Origin: JACVRN01 sp036389255
GTDB taxonomy: Bacteria > Acidobacteriota > Blastocatellia > Pyrinomonadales > Pyrinomonadaceae
NCBI GenBank assembly: GCA_036389255.1
Contig: DASVQI010000026.1
Location: 1-64,000, forward strand
DNA: 64,000 bases
Direction of reading: 5' to 3'
A program made the position numbers and the translations under genes. Positions 17,694-26,578 of the stretch are shown one piece after another. The notes beneath the pieces were generated by a model. That model did not search any database. It had not been told where the DNA came from and saw only the letters and a program-made list of their open reading frames with translations. Each line of letters opens with the position of its first letter. Within the stretch, counting starts at the first letter, position 1.

Positions 17694-18557
17694 CTAGCTT
17701 GACGAGACGGCTGTGGCCTGAGCCTCGGCCATCAATGCGCGCTGCGGACAGAAGGCTGAGACGGCGCAGTAAGACTCGCACCGCGTGCTTGAGCCGGGCC
17801 TCATTTCTACGTAGTGGTCGGATTGATGAACGGCGGTCGCGGCCTCTTCCTGCGTGTCGAAGAGCCTGACGGCAGATTTTCTACCGCGCTTCATCAAGGC
17901 GTATTTTGTGGGGCGCTCCCATCTCTCTTCGGAGGTGCATTCTATAAACTCGCCCGACTCGGCTAGCCTGTGCAGGCGCACTCGCTCCTCCAGAAACTTC
18001 GCCGCCTCATCAGCAGGCCACAAAGAGACTTCAAAGACACAGACCTGCGACTGCGGGTAGGACGAGTCCTGAGCGCGCGTCTTAGACCAGTCGCGGTAGA
18101 TGGCCACCAGTTGCAGGCGGTTGACCGGATAGTCGTGGCGGCGCAGAAGCTCCGCATAGAGGTTCAACTGCTGCTCCCACTCGCGCTTGACGCCGTCTAT
18201 GGTCGTCCAGACGGAGACGAACTTGTAGTCGGTCAGCACGCCGTCGCGGTGATAGAGGTCGAGCGTGCCCGTGACCGTGACGCCTTCGACCTCTGACGAG
18301 AGCGTGTGCTCTATCAGGTGTGACGACGATTCGCGGCCATGCTCTTCCAGGAGCTTGTGCATGAGCTGTCCCATGGTCGCCCAGATTCTGTCAGAGGCAT
18401 CTTCGGTCAACTCGGCCCAGTGCTTGATGGTGAGAGCGCGCATCTGCGGCGGGCTGATTAGCTCCGTGACGGAAATCTGGCCGGGCTTCGGCTCGCGTTT
18501 GCGCGAGACGGCTGAGACGAGCGGCTCGGGTAAGCTTGTGAGGTTAGTAATACGCAT
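17694..18557 (-). CDS. RecB/Cas4-like PD-(D/E)XK nuclease-fold protein
   Basis: This 287-residue protein has the order of conserved residues seen in RecB-type nucleases: GQLMHKLL with His67, GTLDLY with Asp100, TDYK with Asp110 and Lys112, and a QQLNLYAELL motif (Gln130/131, Tyr135). The pattern fits a metal-dependent DNA nuclease. Three cysteines near the C-terminus (C260-x3-C264-x6-C271) could, with an earlier cysteine, bind a metal or Fe-S cluster, but the spacing does not match Cas4 or AddB. No cas genes or phage genes are nearby, so a defence role is not supported by context. It appears monocistronic. Confidence 0.75.
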   Translation of the reverse strand: MRITNLTSLPEPLVSAVSRKREPKPGQISVTELISPPQMRALTIKHWAELTEDASDRIWATMGQLMHKLLEEHGRESSSHLIEHTLSSEVEGVTVTGTLDLYHRDGVLTDYKFVSVWTTIDGVKREWEQQLNLYAELLRRHDYPVNRLQLVAIYRDWSKTRAQDSSYPQSQVCVFEVSLWPADEAAKFLEERVRLHRLAESGEFIECTSEERWERPTKYALMKRGRKSAVRLFDTQEEAATAVHQSDHYVEMRPGSSTRCESYCAVSAFCPQRALMAEAQATAVSSS

Positions 18558-18663
18558 TCAAAGCGCCTGTCCTATAGATATAAATCTTCTGAATTCGCGT
18601 CGTTTTCTGAACCGAACAGTATAGCATATTCGCTCTTTAATCGTCGCTTTGGCTTAGATGCCG

Positions 18664-19089
18664 TCAGCCTCGTTTTCGCTTACCCAGCCGCTCGTCAACG
18701 GACAGTTTTCCAGCCCCGTGAAAGAGGAAGAAGAACCCTATGGCGAGCATCATGAGGGCCGGAAACATGGCTCTGAAAGCATCGCCTCTATGGGCTATCA
18801 GGAGCGCGGCGGCGAAGTTTATGATGAAAGGAATCGAGGTGAGCCGCACGAACGCTCCCAGTAGAATCGAGAGGCCGCAGATGAACTGTGTGTAAACCGA
18901 CAGGCAGGCGGCAAAGAGCGGAAATGCCACTCCGCGCTCGGCTAAAAAGTCGCGGAACTCCAGCATCTGTTCCCAGCTAAGTATGTTGTCCTGCACGCCC
19001 CAGATGATGAAAGGGCCGACAAGCAGGCGTATGAAGACGGCGGAATAGTCTCTGTACCTGTCCATAGATTCAAGCGGAAGAGTTGTCAT
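18664..19089 (-). CDS. DoxX-family membrane protein
   Basis: This is a 141-residue inner-membrane protein with four hydrophobic segments (about residues 17-32, 58-82, 84-101 and 108-126), the size and topology of the DoxX family. Conserved features include the opening AVFIRLLVGPFIIWG and the FHGAGKLSVD end. GGAG sits 8 bases before the ATG. Family members accompany redox or thiosulfate metabolism in some organisms, but the exact role here cannot be read from neighbours. It lies downstream of pgm in the same direction, separated by a hairpin. Confidence 0.8.
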   Translation of the reverse strand: MTTLPLESMDRYRDYSAVFIRLLVGPFIIWGVQDNILSWEQMLEFRDFLAERGVAFPLFAACLSVYTQFICGLSILLGAFVRLTSIPFIINFAAALLIAHRGDAFRAMFPALMMLAIGFFFLFHGAGKLSVDERLGKRKRG

Positions 19090-19200
19090 TGGAGTTTCTC
19101 CGAAAGAGTTGGGGCGAGCGCTGCATTTTTAGCCGGAGCGGCTTGAAGAGAGAAGAGAAATGTGACGAGACGCCGCCTGAGAGGGACGAATGGGATTGAT

Positions 19201-19239
19201 TCACCGGCTCATTTTTTCATTGAATCAATGAGCCGGTGA
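19201..19239. repeat. perfect inverted repeat between pgm and doxX-type genes
   Basis: A 13-base perfect stem (TCACCGGCTCATT, 19201-19213, with 19227-19239) lies directly after the pgm stop. Short ATTGATTCA units flank it on both sides. It may terminate pgm transcription, although no long T-run follows on the minus strand. Confidence 0.6.
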
Positions 19240-19258
19240 TTCATTGATTCAATTCTTT

Positions 19259-20923
19259 TCAGGTGATGACGGTCGGCTCGTCGCGCCCGAATCTTTCCCG
19301 TAGCCGGAGCAGAGCCTTTACGTCTCTTGTCAAAGGAGAGAGAACCTGTTCCACGTCGCTCGTGCCGCCGTCCTCAAGGAAGCGCTCGAAGTAGAGTCGA
19401 AGCGTTGCGCCCTCCGTGCCCGTGCCTGAGAGACGAAAGACAATGCGCGAGCTGTCTTCAAGGAAGATGCGCAGGCCCTGATGCGTGCTCGTGCTCCCGT
19501 CCACGGGGTCTGTGTAGCTGAAGTCGTCCGCCTTAACAATCGCGCTTCCGGCTATCTTCTCTCCCGGCAGGTAGTCCAGCCTCTCTCTTAGCTCCGCAAT
19601 CATCTCTGCGGCTGGCGCGGCTTCGAGCGCTTCGTAATCGTGGCGCTGGTAGTAGCTGCGACCGAATCGCTGCCAGTGCTCTTCCACCACATCTTTCACG
19701 CTCCGGCGCGTCGCGGCCAGTATGGAGAGCCAGCACAAGACCGCCCACAGGCCGTCCTTTTCGCGCACGTGGTCTGAGCCCGTGCCGAAGCTCTCTTCGC
19801 CGCACATGGTGCAGAGGCCCGCGTCCAGAAGATTGCCGAAGAACTTCCAGCCCGTAGGCGTTTCGTAGCAGGTCACGCCAAGACCTGCGGCCACGCGGTC
19901 AACGGCTGTGCTGGTGGGCATGGAGCGCGCGACGCCCTTGAGGCCCGCGCGGTAGCCGGGAATGACTCGCGGCGCGTGGTCTGCGATGATGGCCAGAGAA
20001 TCGCCCGGAGTGACGAAGAAGCCACGACCGAGTATCAGATTGCGGTCGCCATCGCCGTCGCAGGCCGCGCCGAAATCAGGAGCATCGCTGGCGCTCATGC
20101 GCTCCACAAGCTGGTGCGCGTGAACCATGTTCGGGTCTGGATGATGGCCGCCGAAATCTTCCAGAGGCGTGCCGTTGATGACCGTCCCGGCTGGAGCGCC
20201 CAAACGCTCTTCCAGAATGCTCTGCGCGTAAGGGCCTGTGACGGCGCTCATGGCGTCGAAGACCATGCGAAAGCCGCTCGCAAAGAGAGCCGATAGCTGT
20301 CTGAAGTCGAACAGCTCTTCCATGACCGCCGTGTAATCGGCCAGAGAGTCTATGACCTGCACTTCGGTCGCGCCTATAGTCAGAGTCGCTTCTCTCTCAA
20401 GGTCAATGTCCGGGTGCTCCACCGTCAGGTACTCTGTAATCTCTTTCGTCTCGGCGTAGATGCGCTCGGTCACGGATTCCGGAGCGGGGCCGCCGTTGCG
20501 TATGTTGTACTTGATGCCGAAGTCTTCATCTACTCCGCCGGGGTTGTGGCTCGCGGAAAGCACAAGGCCGCCCATAGCGCCGCGCCGCCGAATCGCCGCA
20601 GAGACGGCTGGCGTAGAGAGTATGCCGCCGCGCCCTACTAGCACGCGCCCGAGGCCGTTGGCGGCGGCCATGCGTATGATTGTCTGAATGGCTTCGCGGT
20701 TGAAGTATCGCCCGTCGCCGCCCACCACCAGCGTCTCGCGCTCAAAAGCTGCCCGCTCATCCAGAGCGCGCACGGCGTTGAAGACCGCCTGCACAAAATT
20801 CTCCACGTAGCCGGGCTGCATGAAGACTCGCGTCTTCTTACGCAGGCCGGAAGTGCCGGGCCTCTGCCCGTCAAAAGGCTTTGTGGGGACGACACGAACA
20901 TTCAGCTTATCCATTGGCTTCAC
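19259..20923 (-). CDS. pgm: phosphoglucomutase (alpha-D-glucose-phosphate specific)
   Basis: This 554-residue enzyme interconverts glucose 1-phosphate and glucose 6-phosphate, linking glycogen and glycolysis. The phosphoserine loop is SASHNPGG, the metal loop is DGDGDRN, the sugar-binding loop is GEESFGTGSDH, and the phosphate-binding end includes RLSGTGTEGATLR. The opening KPFDGQRPGTSGLRK is typical of the eukaryote-like, glucose-specific branch. The start is GTG at 20923 with AGGAG 9 bases upstream; the in-frame ATG three codons later lacks equally good spacing. It fits with GlgX and the alpha-amylase functionally. Confidence 0.96.
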   Translation of the reverse strand: MKPMDKLNVRVVPTKPFDGQRPGTSGLRKKTRVFMQPGYVENFVQAVFNAVRALDERAAFERETLVVGGDGRYFNREAIQTIIRMAAANGLGRVLVGRGGILSTPAVSAAIRRRGAMGGLVLSASHNPGGVDEDFGIKYNIRNGGPAPESVTERIYAETKEITEYLTVEHPDIDLEREATLTIGATEVQVIDSLADYTAVMEELFDFRQLSALFASGFRMVFDAMSAVTGPYAQSILEERLGAPAGTVINGTPLEDFGGHHPDPNMVHAHQLVERMSASDAPDFGAACDGDGDRNLILGRGFFVTPGDSLAIIADHAPRVIPGYRAGLKGVARSMPTSTAVDRVAAGLGVTCYETPTGWKFFGNLLDAGLCTMCGEESFGTGSDHVREKDGLWAVLCWLSILAATRRSVKDVVEEHWQRFGRSYYQRHDYEALEAAPAAEMIAELRERLDYLPGEKIAGSAIVKADDFSYTDPVDGSTSTHQGLRIFLEDSSRIVFRLSGTGTEGATLRLYFERFLEDGGTSDVEQVLSPLTRDVKALLRLRERFGRDEPTVIT

Positions 20924-20985
20924 GACAATCCGCTCCTAGAAGTTCTTTACTCTGTCTTGAATGGATTGATTTTAGCAGATGACTC

Positions 20986-20991
20986 TATAAT
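20986..20991 (+). promoter_or_regulatory. candidate -10 box upstream of the esterase gene
   Basis: TATAAT occurs 75 bases before the ATG at 21067. TTGAAT and TTGATT upstream are at 23 and 14 bases, neither ideal, so this is a weak call. Confidence 0.35.
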
Positions 20992-21066
20992 CAGGGCAAC
21001 GCCGCAGGTTGAGCGCGCGACTAACGTCAGAACAACTCGACAAGGAAGGGTCTAAGCAACAAAGTC

Positions 21067-21816
21067 ATGCGGTTCATCTTATTGTCCATACTGGTAGGCG
21101 GAGTCTTCAGCCTGCTCGCGCCCGGCAGGGCAGGCGCAGAAGAGGCGGGGCTCCTGACCAGAAACGTCAAGGTCGGGAATAAAAGCTACGGCTATCAGAT
21201 TTACATGCCCGGAAAACTGGCGGGCAAAGAGAAGCTGCCGGTGATTCTTTTCCTGCACGGCATAGGCCAGCGAGGCTCCGGCGGATTCGTCAAAGGCGCT
21301 CCCGCCATCCTGATTCGTCAATATCTGGAACGCCTCCCGGCGATAGTCGTCCTGCCGCAGTGCGAGAAGGGGCGCTACTGGACTGACCCGGAGATGGAAG
21401 CAATGGTCATGGCGACTCTGGACGACACCGCCACGGAATTCAGGGCCGACAGGGAGCGCTTGTACATGATAGGCGTCTCTATGGGAGGCTATGGCGCTTG
21501 GCACATGGCTGCGGAGCACGCGAACACGTTCGCCGCCTTCGTCTCCATCTGCGGCGGAAGCCCCTTGCGCTCGGGCGACCGTTTCAGGAGCATCGCCAGC
21601 CGCGTCAGCCGCACGCCCGTCTGGGTCTTTCACGGCGCAGACGACAGAGTAGTGCCCGTCAGCGAGTCACGCGAGATGGTTTCGGCTCTCAAGGATGTTA
21701 AGGGAAAGGTTCGCTACAGCGAATATGAAGGCGTCGGTCACAACGTCTGGCTCAACGCCATGAAAGAGCCTAAGCTACTGCCGTGGCTGCTATCTCAGCG
21801 ACTATCAAACAAGTAA
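21067..21816 (+). CDS. secreted alpha/beta-hydrolase (feruloyl-esterase/prolyl-oligopeptidase-like)
   Basis: This 249-residue protein has a signal peptide (hydrophobic residues 2-18, cleavage near AGAEE). The alpha/beta-hydrolase elements are visible: FLHGIGQRG for the oxyanion region, GVSMGGYGAW with the nucleophile Ser, HGADDRVVPV with the likely Asp, and GVGHNVW with the catalytic His. The layout resembles small secreted esterases and PHB-depolymerase-like proteins; the substrate is not predictable. The stop codon touches an R1 repeat that may act as terminator. The gene is divergent from pgm. Confidence 0.85.
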   Translation: MRFILLSILVGGVFSLLAPGRAGAEEAGLLTRNVKVGNKSYGYQIYMPGKLAGKEKLPVILFLHGIGQRGSGGFVKGAPAILIRQYLERLPAIVVLPQCEKGRYWTDPEMEAMVMATLDDTATEFRADRERLYMIGVSMGGYGAWHMAAEHANTFAAFVSICGGSPLRSGDRFRSIASRVSRTPVWVFHGADDRVVPVSESREMVSALKDVKGKVRYSEYEGVGHNVWLNAMKEPKLLPWLLSQRLSNK

Positions 21817-21904
21817 TTCACCGCAGAGACGCAGAGAGACGCGGAGAAAAGCATTCAACTCCTCTGCGCTAATCTCAGCGTCTCTCTGCGTCTCTGCGGT
21901 GAAT
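21816..21904. repeat. intergenic inverted repeat, family R1 copy 2
   Basis: Arms of 27 bases (21816-21842 and 21878-21904) are perfect reverse complements. The element begins on the last base of the esterase stop codon. Its core is the same as copy 4 at 47948 with two changes. Confidence 0.9.
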
Positions 21905-21931
21905 CGGATTTTAAATCGACGTGCCTTATCT

Positions 21932-22222
21932 CTAAAAGCCCGTATTAATCTGCGGTGTGCCGTTGTTGCCTGATAGAAGTCCGGCGGGAATCTCCGGTCT
22001 GACTGTTTTTGTCTTGCGGCGTGCGCGTCCGTGTTGTGATAGATACTTCTCTACGCTGCGGCGTTCAAGGAGCCAGCCTGTACAGTAATCGTACCCCCCT
22101 GATGCGGAAAGCAGACGCGGCGGACGCCCTTTTATCTCCCCTTTTTTCAGCAGCTCAAGCACTTCTTCTGATGATAAACGCAGCACTTTCTGCGCCTGAT
22201 TAACGTGTATATATTCAACCAT
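21932..22222 (-). CDS. small excisionase/MerR-like helix-turn-helix protein
   Basis: This 96-residue protein starts with YIHVNQAQKVLRLSSEEVLELLKKGEIKGRPP, read here as two parts: a helix-turn-helix of the DNA-binding excisionase type followed by a wing-like turn. The middle has GYDYCTGWLLERRSVEKYL, resembling the second helix pair of such domains. The tail is basic (RARRKTKTVR) and could contact DNA. No integrase or phage gene is near, so recombination directionality is not implied; a small regulator is more likely. A start ATG at 22222 is used with no strong ribosome site. Confidence 0.65.
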   Translation of the reverse strand: MVEYIHVNQAQKVLRLSSEEVLELLKKGEIKGRPPRLLSASGGYDYCTGWLLERRSVEKYLSQHGRARRKTKTVRPEIPAGLLSGNNGTPQINTGF

Positions 22223-22464
22223 CTTAACTAATTAACCTGCCCTCTGTTCGTTTCCTAGCTCTTATTTATAAAGCCCCACCGGCACAAAAGGCGCTTGCGG
22301 GCACGCCGACTGCTTGGCAAGGCTTGTGCCGCTCAAACTTTCTACAGATTACCGAAATATTTATGCTTTAATGTCGGGCTAAAAAGCGTGTGTATTGGCT
22401 TTTGCCGGGAGTTGAGCGCGGCTGTTCAATCATATAAAGGAACTGGAAGACGGGAAAATCGGCT

Positions 22465-22965
22465 ATGGTTAAAGACGCTAAGGAGATGTCGGAGGAAGAG
22501 ATTCGCAGGCGCATTATTAGTCTGGGGTTCAATGGGGACGAGCGGCGCTTTGAAGAGTTCTGCGAGCGGCTGCGCGAAGGGCTGCCGAAGGGAACGGGCG
22601 TGGCGCTTCGCGGCAGCGTGGTGACGGCGGAGCGCTGGGAGGACGGCTCGCCCTTTGACGCGGACGGCCCCGGCACAAGCGACCTGGACGTGACGCTCAT
22701 AGGCGACCGCGTGATGGAGTTCTGGGACGCGGACGCCTTCTATATCCCCGTCCTGCACACGAAGCCGCTCGGAGACAAAGACCCGGCGATTGCCCCGCGC
22801 CTGAACCCTTTGCGCGAAGCGCTACAGAGATTCGTAGGCCGTCCCGTGAACATGCAGGCCACCAGCAACCTGATTCTCTTCGCGCGCGACGTGCTGATGA
22901 ACCAGCCCTACTTCACCATCATCGAAGCAGAGGAAGAAGAGAAAGAGGCTAAAGAAGAGGCGTGA
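22465..22965 (+). CDS. nucleotidyltransferase-fold protein
   Basis: This 166-residue protein carries the polymerase-beta-type nucleotidyltransferase pattern: ALRGSVVT (the hG[GS] motif) followed about 25 residues later by GTSDLDVTLIG, where the two Asp of DLD would bind metal. A third acidic residue is not obvious. The C-terminal tail is almost pure Glu/Lys/Ala. The stop overlaps the GTG start of the following EEP-family gene by 4 bases, so the two are probably translated together. The nucleic acid or protein target is unknown. Confidence 0.75.
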   Translation: MVKDAKEMSEEEIRRRIISLGFNGDERRFEEFCERLREGLPKGTGVALRGSVVTAERWEDGSPFDADGPGTSDLDVTLIGDRVMEFWDADAFYIPVLHTKPLGDKDPAIAPRLNPLREALQRFVGRPVNMQATSNLILFARDVLMNQPYFTIIEAEEEEKEAKEEA

Positions 22966-23705
22966 CGCTCAAGCTCCTGAGCTACAACATACGCTTCGGA
23001 GGGCGCGGGCGCGAGAGCCGCATCTCGGAAGTGATTAGAGGTGCGGAGCCCGACATGGTCGTCTTTCAGGAGGCGACCGACACCCGCGTCATCCAGAGCG
23101 TAGCCGAAGAGACGGGACTCAAAAATTGGGCCGCGCGACCGGCCCACTCCATAGCCTTCATCAGCCGCGTTCCCGTGGCCTATTACGAATGGCATTACCC
23201 GCAGGGCGCTAGACATTCCTTCCTTGAGATAGTTTTGGAAGGAAGCGAGGCGCGCATCTTCGGCCTGCACCTCAAAGCCCGTTTCTCCAAGTGGAGCGAG
23301 CGCCGCAGGGCTTTCGAGATTCGCTCGCTGCTGAGCGGCATACGCCGTCATCAGGCGGGCTTTCACGTACTGGTCGGAGACTTCAACACGCTCGCGCCGG
23401 GAGAGTTGCTGGATGTTCGCAACATGCCGCACTGGATTCGCGCGCTCGTCTGGATAAGCGGGCGCGACATACAGCGCGAGACGATTCAAATCATGCTGGA
23501 TGCTTCTTACGCGGACGGCTACAGGATGCTGCACCCGGACGATAAGGGCTACACCTTTCCCGTCTGGAACCCGCACCTCAGGCTCGACTACATCTTCCTG
23601 CCCTCCGCCTTCAACCAGAAACTTCTCTCGTGCGAAGTCATAAAAACCGAGACCGCGCGCCACGCCTCAGACCACTACCCGCTCCTCGCGCAGTTAGAGA
23701 TTTGA
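22962..23705 (+). CDS. endonuclease/exonuclease/phosphatase (EEP) family protein
   Basis: This 247-residue protein has the full EEP pattern: LLSYNIRFGG with the Asn, FQEAT with the metal-binding Glu, FGLHLKAR, VGDFNT with the catalytic Asp/Asn, LDYIFL and ASDHYPLL with the catalytic His. It should be a Mg2+-dependent phosphodiesterase or nuclease. No signal peptide is seen. The GTG start at 22962 overlaps the upstream nucleotidyltransferase stop (GTGA), which decides the start and implies a joint role, perhaps in nucleotide or RNA end processing. The exact substrate is not evident. Confidence 0.87.
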   Translation: MTLKLLSYNIRFGGRGRESRISEVIRGAEPDMVVFQEATDTRVIQSVAEETGLKNWAARPAHSIAFISRVPVAYYEWHYPQGARHSFLEIVLEGSEARIFGLHLKARFSKWSERRRAFEIRSLLSGIRRHQAGFHVLVGDFNTLAPGELLDVRNMPHWIRALVWISGRDIQRETIQIMLDASYADGYRMLHPDDKGYTFPVWNPHLRLDYIFLPSAFNQKLLSCEVIKTETARHASDHYPLLAQLEI

Positions 23706-23790
23706 ATAAAGACGGCTTCCTACGGCCAATTAAGATTTGGCCTTGCCTTAAGACGCTCTCGCGTGTTGTCATAAGGGCGCTCCGTTTACA

Positions 23791-26535
23791 TTGAATCGCA
23801 ATCTTTCTGCCACTCTTACGAACTTGGACAAAGCTGCTTCCAAGCCTGCGGCGAACGCCGCCGACGCCACGCTATTCCACACGCTCTCCGTTGAGCGGGC
23901 CTTCGAGCGCGTGGAATCTACTCCCGACGGTCTTACTGCCAGTGAGGCCGCGAGACGGCTCGCGCAGTATGGCCCGAACGAGTTGCTGACCGCGCACGGA
24001 GTCTCGCCGTGGGAGATTCTGTTCGAGCAGTTCAAGAACGTTCTCATCATCATACTGCTCATAGCCACGACGCTCTCCTTCTTCCTCGGCCACGGGCTCG
24101 AAGCCGTAGCCATCGCCGTTATAGTTCTCTTCGCCGTCGGGCTCGGCTTCGTGCAGGAGTACCGCGCCGAGCGTGCCATAGAAGCCTTGAGAGAGATGGC
24201 CGCGCCCACCGCCACAGTCCTTCGTGACGGGCAGGAGATTGAAGTCTCGGGCAAAGAGCTTGTGCCGGGCGACGTTACCATTCTCACCACGGGCGACAAA
24301 GTCCCTGCGGACATACGCCTGATGGATGCCATCAATCTTCAGGTCGAAGAGTCCTCGCTCACCGGCGAGTCCGTCGCGGTCACAAAGCAGACCGAGCCGT
24401 TCGAGCGTAAAGACATAAGCATTGGCGACAGGAAGAACATGGCTTACGCGGGGACGGTCGTCACCTACGGGCGCGGGCGCGGGCTGGTCGTAGCCACCGG
24501 CATGAAGACGGAGTTCGGGAAGATTGCCCGTATGCTCGAAGAGGTCGAGACGGGCAAGACTCCGTTGCAGTTGAACCTAGACAAGCTCGGCAAACAGCTA
24601 GCACGCGCGGCCTTCGTCGTCGTCGCCCTCATAGTCATCCTTGGCCTCTTTCGAGGCCAGCCTTTCATAGAGATGTTCATCTTTGGCGTGGCTCTGGCGG
24701 TCGCGGTCGTTCCCGAAGCCCTGCCTGCCGTCGTCACCATCTCGCTCGCCATAGGCGTCAAGCGCATGGTAAAGCGGCACGCGCTCGTGCGTCGTCTTCC
24801 AGCCGTAGAAACCCTCGGAAGCACTTCCGTCATCTGCTCCGACAAGACCGGCACGCTCACCAAAGACGAGATGACCGTGAGAAGGATTTTCGTGGCCGGG
24901 CAGATATACGAAGTGACGGGCGCAGGATACGAGCCTGTAGGCGAGTTTACGCGGGACGGCTCGCCAATCGAAGCAACGGAGTCTCTGAAGCTGCTGTTGA
25001 CCGCGGCCGCGCTCTCGTCGGACGCGCGCCTCTCGCGCACGAAGGATGATGACCGCGCCTCTATCAAGGGCGACCCGACGGAGGGCGCGCTATTAGTAGC
25101 CGCAGTCAAGGCCGGGCTAGACAAACCATCGCTCGATAGAGAGTTTCCGCGCACGGGTGAAATCCCCTTCACCTCCGAAACCAAGCGCATGACCACGCTG
25201 CACGACACGCCCGAAGGCGTCGTAGCTTACGCCAAGGGCGCTCCCGAAATCCTTCTGAATTCCTGCACGCACCTGTGGACGAATGACGGCGAAGCCCCCT
25301 TGACCCGTCAGGCCAGAGCCGAGATTCTTCACGTCGCTCAGGAGATGGCGAGCGAGGCGCTGCGCGTGCTGGTTGTAGCCCGGAAGCGAAACGCCACGCT
25401 TGAGACGGCCGAGCATGAGATGACCTTTCTCGGCCTGCTGGGAATGATTGACCCGCCGCGACCGGAAGCGAAGGCGGCCATCAAGGAGTGCTTTGACGCG
25501 GGCGTCAAGGTGGTGATGATAACGGGCGACCATCCTTTGACGGCTCAGGCGGTCGCACGCGAGCTTGGACTCTTGAAGGGTGGCCGTCTAGTGACGGGCG
25601 CTGAGCTTGAAGTCATGGACGACGAGGAGTTCAGCAGCGCTGTGGGAGAGATAGAGGTTTACGCTCGCGTCTCGCCCTCGCACAAGCTCAGGGTCGTTAC
25701 CGCTTTTCAGGAGCGCAGGGACATAGTCGCCATGACGGGCGACGGCGTCAACGATGCGCCCGCGCTCAAGAAGGCTGACATAGGCATAGCCATGGGCATC
25801 ACGGGCACGGATGTCACCAAAGAGGCCGCCGCCATGACGCTCACGGACGATAACTTCGCATCCATCGTGGCGGCTGTGGAAGAGGGCCGCGCCATCTTCA
25901 GCAACATCAAGAAGTATTTGATGTACCTGCTCTCTTCAAACATAGGCGAGATAGGATTGATGGCGGGCGCTTCGCTTCTGGGCCTGCCGCTTCCCCTGAG
26001 CGCCGTGCAGATTCTCTACGTAAATCTGGCTACGGACGGATTGCCCGCACTCGCGCTGGCGGTTGACCCGCCCGAAAAAGACCTTATGCAGCGAGCGCCG
26101 CGCGACCCGCGCTCTGGCATCTTCACGCGACCGGTGCTGGCGCTGATGCTGGCCGGAGGATTGTGGTCAACCATCATCAATCTTTCGCTCTTCGTCTGGG
26201 CGCGCAACTCAGGCCGCGACGTGGAAGAGGCCATGACGATGACCTTCGTCTCGCTCGTCCTGATTCAGTTCTTCAAGGCCTACAACTTCCGCTCAGACCG
26301 TCACTCGGTCTTGAATCGCCCGTTCGCAAACAAGTGGCTGAACATAGCAATCCTGTGGGAGCTTCTGCTGTTGGCATTGATTGTCTACGTTCCTTACCTG
26401 CACGACATGTTCGACACCTTCAGCCTGACCTTAAAGGACTGGCTCATCATCATAGGGCTGGCCGCGACCGTCTCGCCGGTGCTTGAGTTCGTCAAATGGA
26501 TAGAGAGGCGCGGCTGGCTCGGGCAGCTAGTTTAG
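23791..26535 (+). CDS. P-type cation ATPase, Ca2+-transporting type
   Basis: This 914-residue inner-membrane pump should export a cation, most likely Ca2+, using ATP. It begins with a P-type N-terminal domain (SEAARRLAQYGPNEL). The actuator loop LTGES is at about 190, PEALP lies in M4, the phosphorylated Asp is in DKTGTLT (Asp351), and the hinge GDGVNDAPALKKADIGIAMG starts near 650. The last third has six hydrophobic segments with ATDGLPALALAVDPP in M6. This matches the P2A group. The start is TTG at 23791 with AGGG about 12 bases upstream; no ATG exists before residue 140. Confidence 0.92.
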   Translation: MNRNLSATLTNLDKAASKPAANAADATLFHTLSVERAFERVESTPDGLTASEAARRLAQYGPNELLTAHGVSPWEILFEQFKNVLIIILLIATTLSFFLGHGLEAVAIAVIVLFAVGLGFVQEYRAERAIEALREMAAPTATVLRDGQEIEVSGKELVPGDVTILTTGDKVPADIRLMDAINLQVEESSLTGESVAVTKQTEPFERKDISIGDRKNMAYAGTVVTYGRGRGLVVATGMKTEFGKIARMLEEVETGKTPLQLNLDKLGKQLARAAFVVVALIVILGLFRGQPFIEMFIFGVALAVAVVPEALPAVVTISLAIGVKRMVKRHALVRRLPAVETLGSTSVICSDKTGTLTKDEMTVRRIFVAGQIYEVTGAGYEPVGEFTRDGSPIEATESLKLLLTAAALSSDARLSRTKDDDRASIKGDPTEGALLVAAVKAGLDKPSLDREFPRTGEIPFTSETKRMTTLHDTPEGVVAYAKGAPEILLNSCTHLWTNDGEAPLTRQARAEILHVAQEMASEALRVLVVARKRNATLETAEHEMTFLGLLGMIDPPRPEAKAAIKECFDAGVKVVMITGDHPLTAQAVARELGLLKGGRLVTGAELEVMDDEEFSSAVGEIEVYARVSPSHKLRVVTAFQERRDIVAMTGDGVNDAPALKKADIGIAMGITGTDVTKEAAAMTLTDDNFASIVAAVEEGRAIFSNIKKYLMYLLSSNIGEIGLMAGASLLGLPLPLSAVQILYVNLATDGLPALALAVDPPEKDLMQRAPRDPRSGIFTRPVLALMLAGGLWSTIINLSLFVWARNSGRDVEEAMTMTFVSLVLIQFFKAYNFRSDRHSVLNRPFANKWLNIAILWELLLLALIVYVPYLHDMFDTFSLTLKDWLIIIGLAATVSPVLEFVKWIERRGWLGQLV

Positions 26536-26578
26536 CGAAAGCCGATTCACTCAGAGCGGAGAGCGCCGAGCCTCATTT

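Noticed and set aside
17694..18557. Cas4 and a CRISPR locus
   Set aside because: No repeat-spacer array or other cas gene is present, and the cysteine spacing is wrong for Cas4.
21932..22222. Prophage or integrative element marked by an excisionase-like gene
   Set aside because: There is no integrase, attachment repeat or phage gene in the surrounding region.
22295..22624. 109-codon frame before the nucleotidyltransferase
   Set aside because: It overlaps the nucleotidyltransferase in another frame and has no recognisable features.
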